A DNA stretch of 64,000 nucleotides from positions 8,027 to 72,026 of the forward strand of contig CAYQES010000012.1 of assembly GCA_964416595.1 (NCBI GenBank). Direction: 5' to 3'. The stretch comes from JAKFYM01 sp964416595 (GTDB lineage: Bacteria > Bdellovibrionota > UBA1018 > CAIPTA01). The notes under the pieces are model-generated. The model did not search any database and was not told the DNA's origin. It saw only the letters and a program-made list of their open reading frames with translations. The position numbers were made by a program, and so were the translations under genes. Within the stretch, counting starts at the first letter, position 1; each line of letters opens with the position of its first letter. Positions 1 through 6,952 of this stretch are shown here, piece after piece.

Positions 1-863
1 GGCGATATTTTTGCACGTTGGTTTTTGAGTCGTTGATGATAGCCTCGTAAATCCTTTACAATTCTTTTGACGATTTTGTCCTTTCCGCCAACATCCTTGA
101 AAATACCCTTGTACTCCCATCCAGCCTCTTCCCATGTCACCTCCCGTTTTAATCGTTTTTTTAAGAGATTTCGTTTGTGGTGTAACCAACGGATTCCTGC
201 TGCAATATTGATTTCAGGTTCTTGAGCTTCTTCAGCACTCATCTCGATGAAGTGATTTCGTAGTTCTTTATTTGGATCCTTCCAAAGAATATTCCTGGTT
301 TTCTCCGTGATTTGAATGAGTCCGCGAGCAGTGCCTTCTTTACTCTTCTTGCTGGATCGGACCATGAAACTTGATTCAGTAGCAATAAGTGCTTTCGCGA
401 AATCAGGTGTAAGAGGAATATCTGGTTTGAGAATCTCATTCCAAAATTTGGTCCAGCCGCCAATTAAAAGGTCATATTTGTTGCCATTTGGAAAATCCAA
501 TGCATCTGGAATTGGCATGGAATGAGGATTGTTTGCCAAACCTTGAAAGTAAAGTGCTGAGATTTTTCGGAACTCATCGGCGGTATAGAATTCCTTGCCG
601 TTAGGATTTTTACGGCAATGCCCACTTCGGACAGTTTTATATTTCGGTTTTTTGGAGCTGGCCGGAACCGTGAGGGTGTGTGTGAGTACCCATGATTCAC
701 CTAAAGGGCATAATCGCCAGGGGTGATTTTTTAGTGGCTCTTGCTGATGTGATTCTGTTTTTGGCTCAGTTTCTTTACTGGCATCTTTCAGTATTTTGTT
801 GATTACTTTTTTGACAATATGTCCAAGGATCGATTTTGTGATGTTTGTAAAAGAAAAAGACAT
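1..863 (-). CDS. Lysozyme-like (SLT-fold) transglycosylase domain protein, partial
   Basis: The minus strand is open from an ATG at 863-861 to the window edge, giving 287 residues without a stop. The C-terminal half reads as a transglycosylase SLT / lysozyme-like domain: the expected catalytic Glu is E163 in ALIATESSF, followed by ARGLIQIT (179-186), the usual G-L-x-Q-I box, and NIAAGIRWLHHK (219-230), the usual second helix motif. Such domains cleave the glycan strands of peptidoglycan. The N-terminal half (HPWRLCPLGESW near 47-58, SGHCRKNPNGK near 80-90) is not a domain I can name. There is no signal peptide; residues 1-25 look amphipathic and basic. An AAGG lies about nine bases before the start. 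The C-terminus is outside the window. A phage endolysin or exported effector is possible; the catalytic fold is fairly secure, the role is not. Confidence 0.82.
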   Translation of the reverse strand, partial: MSFSFTNITKSILGHIVKKVINKILKDASKETEPKTESHQQEPLKNHPWRLCPLGESWVLTHTLTVPASSKKPKYKTVRSGHCRKNPNGKEFYTADEFRKISALYFQGLANNPHSMPIPDALDFPNGNKYDLLIGGWTKFWNEILKPDIPLTPDFAKALIATESSFMVRSSKKSKEGTARGLIQITEKTRNILWKDPNKELRNHFIEMSAEEAQEPEINIAAGIRWLHHKRNLLKKRLKREVTWEEAGWEYKGIFKDVGGKDKIVKRIVKDLRGYHQRLKNQRAKIS

Positions 864-1080
864 GCTAAGCCGCCTTCGCTGAAACAGAAATCTTATTTTG
901 AGAGATAGAATATTAGCTGGCTTATCGATTGTCATGTGTGTGGTTAAAAAATCTTACTTTTGAATTCTACGACTAAGGCGAGATCCTTATTGCACCCTCC
1001 TCCTTAAGAGTGCGAGGAATGTCATAATTAATTGTATGTAAACTATGGTTGACATTTCGCCAAAGAGGAGTAGGATAAAA
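864..1080. other. Intergenic region between divergent SLT gene and HigB
   Basis: This AT-rich stretch of about 215 bases must hold the promoters of two divergent genes. I found no convincing -35/-10 pair. The segment just before position 1045 (cataattaattgtatg) is AT-rich and near-symmetric and might bind the HigA antitoxin, but this is a guess. Confidence 0.3.
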
Positions 1081-1408
1081 GTGGAAGAAAAGAAACGTCA
1101 GGCGGTTTTCTATCGAGATGGAAAGGGCCGGGAGCCAGCTAAGGAATGGCTAGAGAAGCTGCGGGATTTTCAAGGCAAGGCCAAGATTTATATTCGGATC
1201 GCTCGAGCAGAACAAGGCAACTTCGGCGATCATAAGTTTATAGGCGAAGGAGTTAACGAATTAAGGATCAATGTGGGGCCAGGATACCGGGTTTATTATG
1301 CGCTCGATGATAACGACGAAATCATCTNNNNNNNNNNGTGATAAGGCAAGTCAGGAACAGGGTATCGTAAGGGCGAAAGACTGCTGGAAGTCTCATAAAG
1401 GAAAATGA
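1081..1408 (+). CDS. higB: RelE/HigB-type toxin (Gp49-like family), interrupted by assembly gap
   Basis: The product matches the phage-derived Gp49-like / HigB branch of the RelE superfamily, which are ribosome-dependent mRNA interferases. Visible family features are GREPAKEWLEKL near the N-terminus, AKIYIRIARAEQGNFGDHK, and GVNELRINVGPGYRVYY in the core strands. Ten Ns (1328-1337) interrupt the gene just after DNDEII. Beyond the gap the sequence resumes as DKASQEQGIVRAKDCWKSHKGK and a TGA at 1406-1408, which is the expected family C-terminus. The two parts are in different frames with exactly ten Ns, so the real gap probably has a length divisible by three. I chose GTG 1081 because of the AGGAG/TAGGA upstream; an in-frame ATG lies at 1045. 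The stop overlaps an ATG of the antitoxin, so the pair is one operon. Confidence 0.85.
1328..1337. other. Assembly gap (10 N)
   Basis: Ten unresolved bases lie inside the HigB toxin gene. A length of exactly ten suggests a scaffolding placeholder. The coding frames on the two sides agree only if the true gap is a multiple of three, about 12 or 15 bases if the usual LLLCGGDK motif is present. Confidence 0.95.
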
Positions 1409-1410
1409 CC

Positions 1411-1713
1411 ATGGCAAAAGGCACAAAATTTCAAACCAACCTTCTCAGCAAGCTTAAAGATCCAGCTTTCGCTGCGTCTTATATTACAGCAGCAATGGAA
1501 GAGAATGATGATGCTTTCCTGGCCCAGGCGTTGAGCGATGTGGTGAGGGCTCATGGTACGTCTAAAATCGCGCGAGCCACTCAACTGACCCGTCAGGCCC
1601 TATATAAAATGTTTTCTCCTAAAGGAAATCCTACGCTTCAAAGTGTGAATTCAGTTTTAGGTGCTATTGGCCTTCGCATGAGCATTCAACCGAAACGGAA
1701 GAAGTCGGCTTAA
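1411..1713 (+). CDS. higA: HigA-type antitoxin
   Basis: A 100-residue protein of the probable addiction-module antidote family paired with Gp49-like toxins. It carries a helix-turn-helix in the C-terminal half (TSKIARATQLTRQALYKMF, then a recognition-like segment GNPTLQSVNSVLGAIGL), typical of HigA/XRE-like antitoxins that bind both their toxin and their own promoter. The order toxin-then-antitoxin is the normal HigBA order. I chose ATG 1411 because AAGGA ends eight bases upstream; ATG 1405 overlaps the toxin stop and would add two residues. The gene is complete, with a TAA at 1711-1713. Confidence 0.88.
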   Translation: MAKGTKFQTNLLSKLKDPAFAASYITAAMEENDDAFLAQALSDVVRAHGTSKIARATQLTRQALYKMFSPKGNPTLQSVNSVLGAIGLRMSIQPKRKKSA

Positions 1714-1744
1714 GATCGAACTAACGCACGTGCGACACAAGAAA

Positions 1745-1820
1745 TGGTGGACGCTAGCGGAGTCGAACCGCTGGCCCCCTGCTTGCAAAGCAGGTGCTCT
1801 ACCAACTGAGCTAAGCGCCC
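1745..1820 (-). tRNA. tRNA-Ala (anticodon UGC)
   Basis: The reverse complement folds as a complete cloverleaf, GGGCGCU paired with AGCGUCC, followed by A and an encoded CCA. The third acceptor pair is G3-U70, the main alanine identity element. The D arm (AGCTCAGTTGGTAGAGC), the anticodon loop with TGC and the T arm (GGTTCGACTCC) are all present. The gene lies downstream of hldD on the same strand. Its 3' end faces the accessory module at the left of the window. Confidence 0.98.
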
Positions 1821-1898
1821 TAACAGAAGAAAAGCCAACTTAGTCGATGTGGATGGGAACTTCAAGCTTTGTGCGGTGCGCCTTTTGGCTGAAGTGGG

Positions 1899-2999
1899 CT
1901 ACTGAAATTGAGAGGGATCCACGGGAGAGATCGGTTCTTGCTCTTTTAGCCAGTTTACATAGGAGCGAACGCCGTCTTCGAGGGAAAGAAAAGATTTTGG
2001 GTAGCCGGCGCTGTGCATGCGATCCATCTCGGCTTCTGTGAAATATTGGTAGGCCTTACGAAACTGTGGAGGAGTGTCGATCCACTCTACCTTCATGGGT
2101 TTTCCAAGGGCTGCAAACAGGGCTTCCATCATGGCGTAGAAGGTGCGCGCCTTGCCGGTGCCTAAGTTGTAGAGGCCCGAAGTGGGGCGCTTTTCTTTTA
2201 AGAATTCGATCATGCTCACGATATCACTCACGTGGATAAAATCCCGGCTTTGTTCCCCGTCTTTTACGTCGGGATTATGGGAGCGGAAGAGGCGGCAGGA
2301 GCCGTGGCGCTCGATGTGGCGGTAGGAGTGAAGAATGGCGCTAGCCATGGGGCCTTTATGGAGTTCTCTTGGGCCATACACATTGAAAAATTTTAACCCG
2401 TACCAGTGGGGAGGGGCGTGGCCTTTGTCCACTTGTTCTTTGGCCCAGAGGTCGAAATCTTGTTTGGATTGTCCGTAAGGATTAAGGGGTTTTAGTTTCA
2501 GAGCTGTTTCCCAGGAATCGGAGAAACCGTGCTCGCCTCCGCCATAGGTGGCGGCAGAGCTTGCGTAAATCAAGGGAACTTTGTGTTCCGTGCACCAGTT
2601 CCAAATAGATTTTGTGTATTCCACGTTCCATTGATTTAAATAATCTTTTCGGGTTTCTGCGGTATTGGTGCAGGCGCCGATGTGCACGATCCAGTCGATC
2701 TTTTCTCCTTTTTGCAGGAGCACATGTTCCTTGGCTTTAGGATTATCGGCGGGTGCTGTGGGGCCGATTTTTTGCAGGATTTTTGGAAAATAGGCGCGGT
2801 CCAGGATTTTGTGGCGGTCCGGGCTGGCTTGTTTATCCGTGGCCCAATCCCAGAGGGAGGCTTCGTGGGAGGGGATGTGGGGGCGATCGCGAAAATGTTG
2901 GGGATCGTCCACAAGCAGGAGACGATTTTTTTGGTTGTTTCCGAGGGCATCCACCACGTGGCTGCCAATGAAACCTGCGGCACCGGTCACGATAATCAT
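1899..2999 (-). CDS. hldD: ADP-L-glycero-D-manno-heptose 6-epimerase
   Basis: This short-chain dehydrogenase/reductase of 366 residues epimerises ADP-D-glycero-D-manno-heptose to the L-glycero form used in the LPS inner core. The N-terminus has the Rossmann motif TGAAGFIGS (residues 5-13). The active-site signature SSAATYG is followed by YGQSK, giving the Tyr-x-x-x-Lys pair. The segment FFNVYGPRELHKGPMAS and the later DGEQSRDFIHVSDI are diagnostic for HldD within the epimerases. It is somewhat longer than usual (about 310-330), mainly through an insertion near residues 45-85 and a C-terminal extension ending in SPVDPSQFQ. It is transcribed away from prfB. The presence of HldD implies heptose-containing LPS, in line with the glycosyltransferases near 56-58 kb. 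Confidence 0.93.
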   Translation of the reverse strand: MIIVTGAAGFIGSHVVDALGNNQKNRLLLVDDPQHFRDRPHIPSHEASLWDWATDKQASPDRHKILDRAYFPKILQKIGPTAPADNPKAKEHVLLQKGEKIDWIVHIGACTNTAETRKDYLNQWNVEYTKSIWNWCTEHKVPLIYASSAATYGGGEHGFSDSWETALKLKPLNPYGQSKQDFDLWAKEQVDKGHAPPHWYGLKFFNVYGPRELHKGPMASAILHSYRHIERHGSCRLFRSHNPDVKDGEQSRDFIHVSDIVSMIEFLKEKRPTSGLYNLGTGKARTFYAMMEALFAALGKPMKVEWIDTPPQFRKAYQYFTEAEMDRMHSAGYPKSFLSLEDGVRSYVNWLKEQEPISPVDPSQFQ

Positions 3000-3086
3000 G
3001 CGTCTACCTTAATCCATCTTAGGCTTTTTGGGAAAACTCTAAATTTTGGGGTAGCGCTCCAAGGCGAAAATTCCTATAGTGCCGGT

Positions 3087-4236
3087 ATGGAATTTTCCTT
3101 AAACGAAGCCAAAAAGACACTGAGTGAGCAGAGGGCAAAAATTGAAGCTCTCGGGAGGTCCCTTTGATGTGGACACTAAGGAGCGCCGCCTAGGGGAAAT
3201 CCAGGCCCTGGAGGCCGACCCTTCTTTTTGGGGGGATAATCGCAAAGCTTCTCAAATCCAGAGAGAAAAAGCGGGCATTGCCGCGATCTTGCAAGAATTC
3301 AAAGGCGTAAAACAAAAGATTGATGATTCCGAGGCGTTGCTGGAACTTGCAGGCGAAGATCCAACGGATAAATCTTTGGTCACAGAGCTAAGTGCGAATT
3401 TACGAGAGCTCCAGCCGAAGGTGGACGAAATGGAAACCCGGGCACTGCTAGGGGGTGAGCATGATGGTCGCAATGCTTTTTTAAATATCAATTCCGGCGC
3501 CGGCGGCACCGAATCCCAGGATTGGGCCCATATGCTTTTGCGCATGTACCGCCGTTGGTGCGATAAAAAAGGTTTCAAAAATGAAGTGGTGGAAGTTTCC
3601 GCGGGCGAGGAGGCGGGAATTAAGAGCGCCACGATGTTGGTGAGCGGTACGTTTGCTTATGGATTGCTCCGGGCGGAAGTGGGCGTGCATCGCTTGGTGC
3701 GGATTTCTCCTTTCGATTCCAATAAACGCCGGCACACAAGTTTTGCCTCTGTGTTTGTTTCCCCCGAAGTGGACGACGACGTGGAAATCGAAGTGAAGGA
3801 AGCGGACATCCGCGTGGATGTGTTTCGTTCCGGGGGCTCCGGGGGCCAGGGCGTAAACACCACGGATTCCGCCGTACGGATCACCCACCATCCTTCGGGC
3901 TTGGTGGTTGTGTGCCAAAACGAGCGCTCCCAGATCAAGAACCGGGCTACGGCCATGAAGGTTTTGAAGGCCCGATTATATGAAAGATATTTAGAAGAAG
4001 AGCGAGCCAAGCAGGCGGTGGTGGAGGCCAGCAAAAAGGCTGTAGAGTGGGGCTCCCAGATTCGTTCTTATGTTTTGCATCCCTATAGAATGGTGAAGGA
4101 TCACCGCACGGGTGAGGTTACTTCCTCGGCGGAGGATGTGCTGGATGGGGATTTAGACGCCTTCATCCGCACCTTTTTGCTCTTTGATAAGGGCATGATC
4201 GAACGCAAAAGCGGCGCTGACGCTGACGATCTGTAA
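3087..4236 (+). CDS. prfB: Peptide chain release factor 2, programmed +1 frameshift
   Basis: RF2 ends translation at UGA and UAA. The gene is in two frames: residues 1-26 (3087-3164) run to an in-frame TGA at 3165-3167, and skipping T3165 continues into the long frame to 4236, giving about 382 residues. The second frame contains the stop-recognition tripeptide SPF (near 207-209) and the GGQ peptidyl-hydrolysis motif (near 252-254) in SGGQGVNTTDSAVRITHHPSG. The family in E. coli is 365 residues. The start ATG 3087 has no obvious Shine-Dalgarno sequence; a TATAGT six bases upstream would suit a very short leader. Annotating only the long frame would miss the N-terminus. Confidence 0.96.
3153..3168 (+). 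promoter_or_regulatory. prfB autoregulatory +1 frameshift site
   Basis: The bases GGGAGG TCC CTT TGA match the known RF2 recoding site: an internal Shine-Dalgarno-like GGGAGG, a three-base spacer, the slippery CTT codon and the TGA stop. When RF2 is scarce the ribosome pauses at TGA and slips from CTT to TTT. The spacing is the same as in E. coli (AGGGGG, three bases, CTT TGA). Confidence 0.95.
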
Positions 4237-4267
4237 GTATCTGATTTTCCTTGTAAATAATTGAATT

Positions 4268-4324
4268 GCTCAAGTATTTTGAGCGGGTGGACGATAAAGG
4301 GATAGGCCCCTTGTGTGGGCCTTT
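4268..4324 (+). terminator. Two hairpins after prfB, possible weak terminator
   Basis: Two short perfect inverted repeats follow prfB: GCTCAA/TTGAGC at 4268-4284 (5-base loop) and AGGCCC/GGGCCT at 4304-4322 (7-base loop) followed by only three Ts. The weak U-run makes termination uncertain. The rest of 4237-4416 shows no gene. Confidence 0.35.
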
Positions 4325-4416
4325 GGGGAGCTGTGGATTTGGGGGCTGCTGTTGGGTTGAGGGAGTAGGACAGCGGTTTGGTAGGTGAACCAGTTCAGGG
4401 CTTCATAGGGGTAAAT

Positions 4417-5724
4417 ATGATTTATAGAAATAGGAATCGGGGAAAACTGGGAGCTTGGTTGGGAGTGGCCGCTCTTTTATGTGCGATGCCTAACGTGGCC
4501 GTGGCCGGGGAAATTGGGCCTGATACGGCGCCGGGGATGAGTAGTTTGAGTGGGGCGAGTTTGACGTGCGTTCCCGATCCATTTTATATGAAGATTGTTG
4601 GCACTCAAAAAGTGCTTGATACAGCAAAGTGGAATTCCTGCCGGCAATGTCAACAGGCAGTAGATGCACAAAAATCCAAAATGGACGCTGCCTGGAATGC
4701 TGCCGTTGCAGAAAATACGGGGATAGTTGGTGCTAATGCAATAAGTAACAGTGCAATAAGTAACGCCTCTAACGGCCAGCAAAAAAACTCTGAGCAGAGT
4801 GCGCATAAAGTACAAACTACTAGCGATGCCTCTCAGCAACAACGTGCGGCTTTAGCAAAGAGATTGGCAGCGAATGCACAAGCCTGCTCCGCAGAATTGC
4901 AAAGTGCTTGTTCTGGGCAGATGGCTCCAGACGATCAGTCTGCATATAACCAAGCCAAACAAGGCTGCGAGCAAGTAGCCTCCGCTGCCGAAGCCAATGC
5001 TGCTGAGAAGTTAGCTTCGGGTGGTATGATGGATGGCCTGGGCCAAATGGCCGGCAAGCTTGGTGAGGCTCTTGGCCAGATGATGGGCGGAGGCGCCGGT
5101 GGCGGTGCTGCTCCCGGTTCTCCTTACACTGACACTTATAAACCCACGATCGATCCTTTGCCTTCAACAAATATCGCAGGCAATGGCGCAGGTAGCACAG
5201 TGAAATTAGATAGCATTACAGCTAAGGGTACCAGTATCGATCCAGCTGACACTGGCACCGCCAGCACTGATGGTGCGGGTGCATATGCTGGATATTCTCC
5301 TTCTACGGGCGGGCTCTCTAGCGAGTCAGGTTTGGATTTAGCCGGCAACGGTGGCGCTAGCAAGCACGGTGGCGCGGTAAAAGTTTCCATGGCTAATGGT
5401 GCCGGCGGTACTGGCGCTTCTAAAATGGCTGGCAAGGAAGAGCTGGCGAAGGGCGCAGCGGCGGCTGGTGCCGGCGCAAATTATGAAATTCCTTCTGCCG
5501 GTGGAGGCAGTAAATCTTCTTTCCTTGGCTTAAAGAGCAAAGCCTATGAAGAAGAAGCCGCTGGTGAAACCGGTGTTGGTGTGCTGGGAGATTTGGGTGT
5601 GGATGGCGAGCGCGGCTTAGCTAGCTTGCAAGAATCCCCCGGTGTGCGGGCCGAAAATGAAGGCAGTCTCTTTGTTGTGATTCGCTCTAAGTACGCGGAA
5701 ATTAAAAAGCGCGGAAATATTTAA
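4417..5724 (+). CDS. Secreted Gly/Ala-rich protein of unknown function
   Basis: I do not recognise this 435-residue protein. From ATG 4417 (AGGGG six bases upstream) it has a clear signal peptide: basic MIYRNRNRGK, a hydrophobic stretch, and AVAG near residues 26-30. The mature N-terminal third has paired cysteines (CRQCQQ near 65-70, later C residues around 160, 170 and 190), suggesting disulfides in the periplasm. It also has a short internal repeat (NAISNSAISNAS), encoded by a 12-base direct repeat. The middle is low-complexity Gly/Ala/Ser (for example MMGGGAGGGAAPG). The C-terminus is different and charged, with SLFVVIRSKYAEIKKRGNI. An in-frame GTG 36 bases earlier is less likely. It could be a surface or secretion-associated protein. 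Confidence 0.78.
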   Translation: MIYRNRNRGKLGAWLGVAALLCAMPNVAVAGEIGPDTAPGMSSLSGASLTCVPDPFYMKIVGTQKVLDTAKWNSCRQCQQAVDAQKSKMDAAWNAAVAENTGIVGANAISNSAISNASNGQQKNSEQSAHKVQTTSDASQQQRAALAKRLAANAQACSAELQSACSGQMAPDDQSAYNQAKQGCEQVASAAEANAAEKLASGGMMDGLGQMAGKLGEALGQMMGGGAGGGAAPGSPYTDTYKPTIDPLPSTNIAGNGAGSTVKLDSITAKGTSIDPADTGTASTDGAGAYAGYSPSTGGLSSESGLDLAGNGGASKHGGAVKVSMANGAGGTGASKMAGKEELAKGAAAAGAGANYEIPSAGGGSKSSFLGLKSKAYEEEAAGETGVGVLGDLGVDGERGLASLQESPGVRAENEGSLFVVIRSKYAEIKKRGNI

Positions 5725-6008
5725 AGTGTTTGTTTATAATATATTCTCATAATAATACTGACAATGAGTAGTCAGGTTCTTTCCCCAAAAAGCCAAAGGC
5801 ACGAAGTAACATTCTAAAATAAAAGAACATCTCTGCTTCATCTCAGCTTTTTCCTTTTTTGGTGTATGCTTGCCTTTAGCATTGCCAGGCCGTCAGCTTC
5901 CTGCGGCATATAGACTTCCGTCACTATACCGGCCAGTGGTTGACACCACCTTATCAACTTGTTACAAAGTGGGCCGCTTGAAAGCCTGTTTAAAGAAAGG
6001 GTGCGGCT
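5725..6008. other. Intergenic region, AT-rich, no convincing gene
   Basis: This 284-base gap has a perfect TATAAT at 5735-5740 but no matching -35 at normal spacing. The reading frame starting near 5870 lacks a ribosome binding site and reads as non-coding. It presumably carries the promoter of the two small secreted genes that follow. Confidence 0.5.
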
Positions 6009-6434
6009 ATGAAAATAATTTTTATTTTAAGCGCGATGCTTCTGCCTGTTTCGGCAAGTGCTTTTGATTTCATAGGGATTTGGAATCTTAAGGATGTAAA
6101 ATGCTCTTATAATTGTTACTCTCCATTTATTAAGTCTCTGAGGATTTTTTATAAAAGCTCTCCAGAAACAATTTGTGTAGTTTATAAAAGTGCAGAGAGA
6201 ACAGGAAGCCTGGAAGATTGCTATACGAGCCAGAATGCAACACTGTCCTTTTCTCCAGATAAAACCAATGTGACGATAAAGTCGAATGACTCCGCTGATT
6301 CATTAAGGCGAGAGAAAGTAGTTGAACTTAAAAAGATAAGTTCGGATCGCTATCAATATAAAGAAACGTTTTTGTATGCGGGTAGATCTAAAAAGTATAA
6401 AAAGTATTGGTTCATTTATGATCTTGTTAGGTAA
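6009..6434 (+). CDS. Small secreted protein, member 1 of a tandem paralogous pair
   Basis: This 141-residue protein of unknown function has a typical signal peptide, MKIIFILSAMLLPVSASA, cleaved before FDFIGIWNL. The mature part begins with a short F-x-G-x-W pattern and is rich in Lys, Ser and Tyr, with four or five cysteines (CSYNC near the start and others), so a small beta-rich periplasmic or secreted fold is likely. The next gene has the same length, a similar signal peptide and the matching motif FTGDWKITKV, so the two probably arose by duplication. Base composition is more AT-rich than in the housekeeping genes around it. No pathway can be assigned. Confidence 0.75.
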   Translation: MKIIFILSAMLLPVSASAFDFIGIWNLKDVKCSYNCYSPFIKSLRIFYKSSPETICVVYKSAERTGSLEDCYTSQNATLSFSPDKTNVTIKSNDSADSLRREKVVELKKISSDRYQYKETFLYAGRSKKYKKYWFIYDLVR

Positions 6435-6448
6435 GTTTAGGAGGAAAA

Positions 6449-6874
6449 GTGTTTATTTTAAAAGCCATATTTTGTTTAATAGCTTCCGCAGCTAGTGCAC
6501 AAACGTTTACTGGAGACTGGAAGATAACAAAGGTTCAGTATGCTGAAGATCATGAGCTAAAACCCTATGATTTGACTGGGACTGTTTCTATTTCGTATGT
6601 AGAAAGTAAAAAGATGGTTTGCATGAAATTCTCTGCTGAAGAGAAGCAGGCGTGTATGAAAACAGATAAAGTTCGCGGTTTTAATGCGGTTCTAGATGTT
6701 TCTCCTGATATGAGCGAGTTTTCTTATCGGCACAATGCCCGAAATATTATTAGTGAGCAGCTATCTATTAATTTTTATAAACTGAACGATTTTAAAGCTT
6801 ACATAAAAATTGAAAGGATTGAATTGGCTTTTGAGAGGTATATAAGAGAAAAGATTATTTTTCTATCACGTTAA
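6449..6874 (+). CDS. Small secreted protein, member 2 of a tandem paralogous pair
   Basis: A 141-residue secreted protein starting at GTG 6449 behind a perfect AGGAGG. The signal peptide MFILKAIFCLIASAASA is followed by QTFTGDWKITKVQYAED, which parallels FDFIGIWNLKDVKCS in the preceding gene. The two genes are 14 bases apart and share the terminator just downstream. Sequence identity between the pair looks low outside the N-terminal motif, so the duplication is old or selection is relaxed. Function is unknown; residues such as CMKFSAEEKQACM suggest one disulfide. Confidence 0.75.
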   Translation: MFILKAIFCLIASAASAQTFTGDWKITKVQYAEDHELKPYDLTGTVSISYVESKKMVCMKFSAEEKQACMKTDKVRGFNAVLDVSPDMSEFSYRHNARNIISEQLSINFYKLNDFKAYIKIERIELAFERYIREKIIFLSR

Positions 6875-6884
6875 AAATAAGGAC

Positions 6885-6912
6885 AAGGAGCTGATTTTTT
6901 AGCTCCTTTTTT
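6885..6912 (+). terminator. Rho-independent terminator
   Basis: AAGGAGCT and AGCTCCTT form an eight-base perfect stem around an eight-base loop, followed by a run of Ts. It closes the two-gene secreted-protein unit. Confidence 0.88.
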
Positions 6913-6952
6913 AAATTCCGTTTAATATTTTTTTACCATTTGGATTATATAT

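Noticed and set aside
5870..6067. Frame of 65 codons before the first small secreted gene
   Set aside because: No ribosome site, overlaps the true start of the signal-peptide gene, and the translation has no coherent features.
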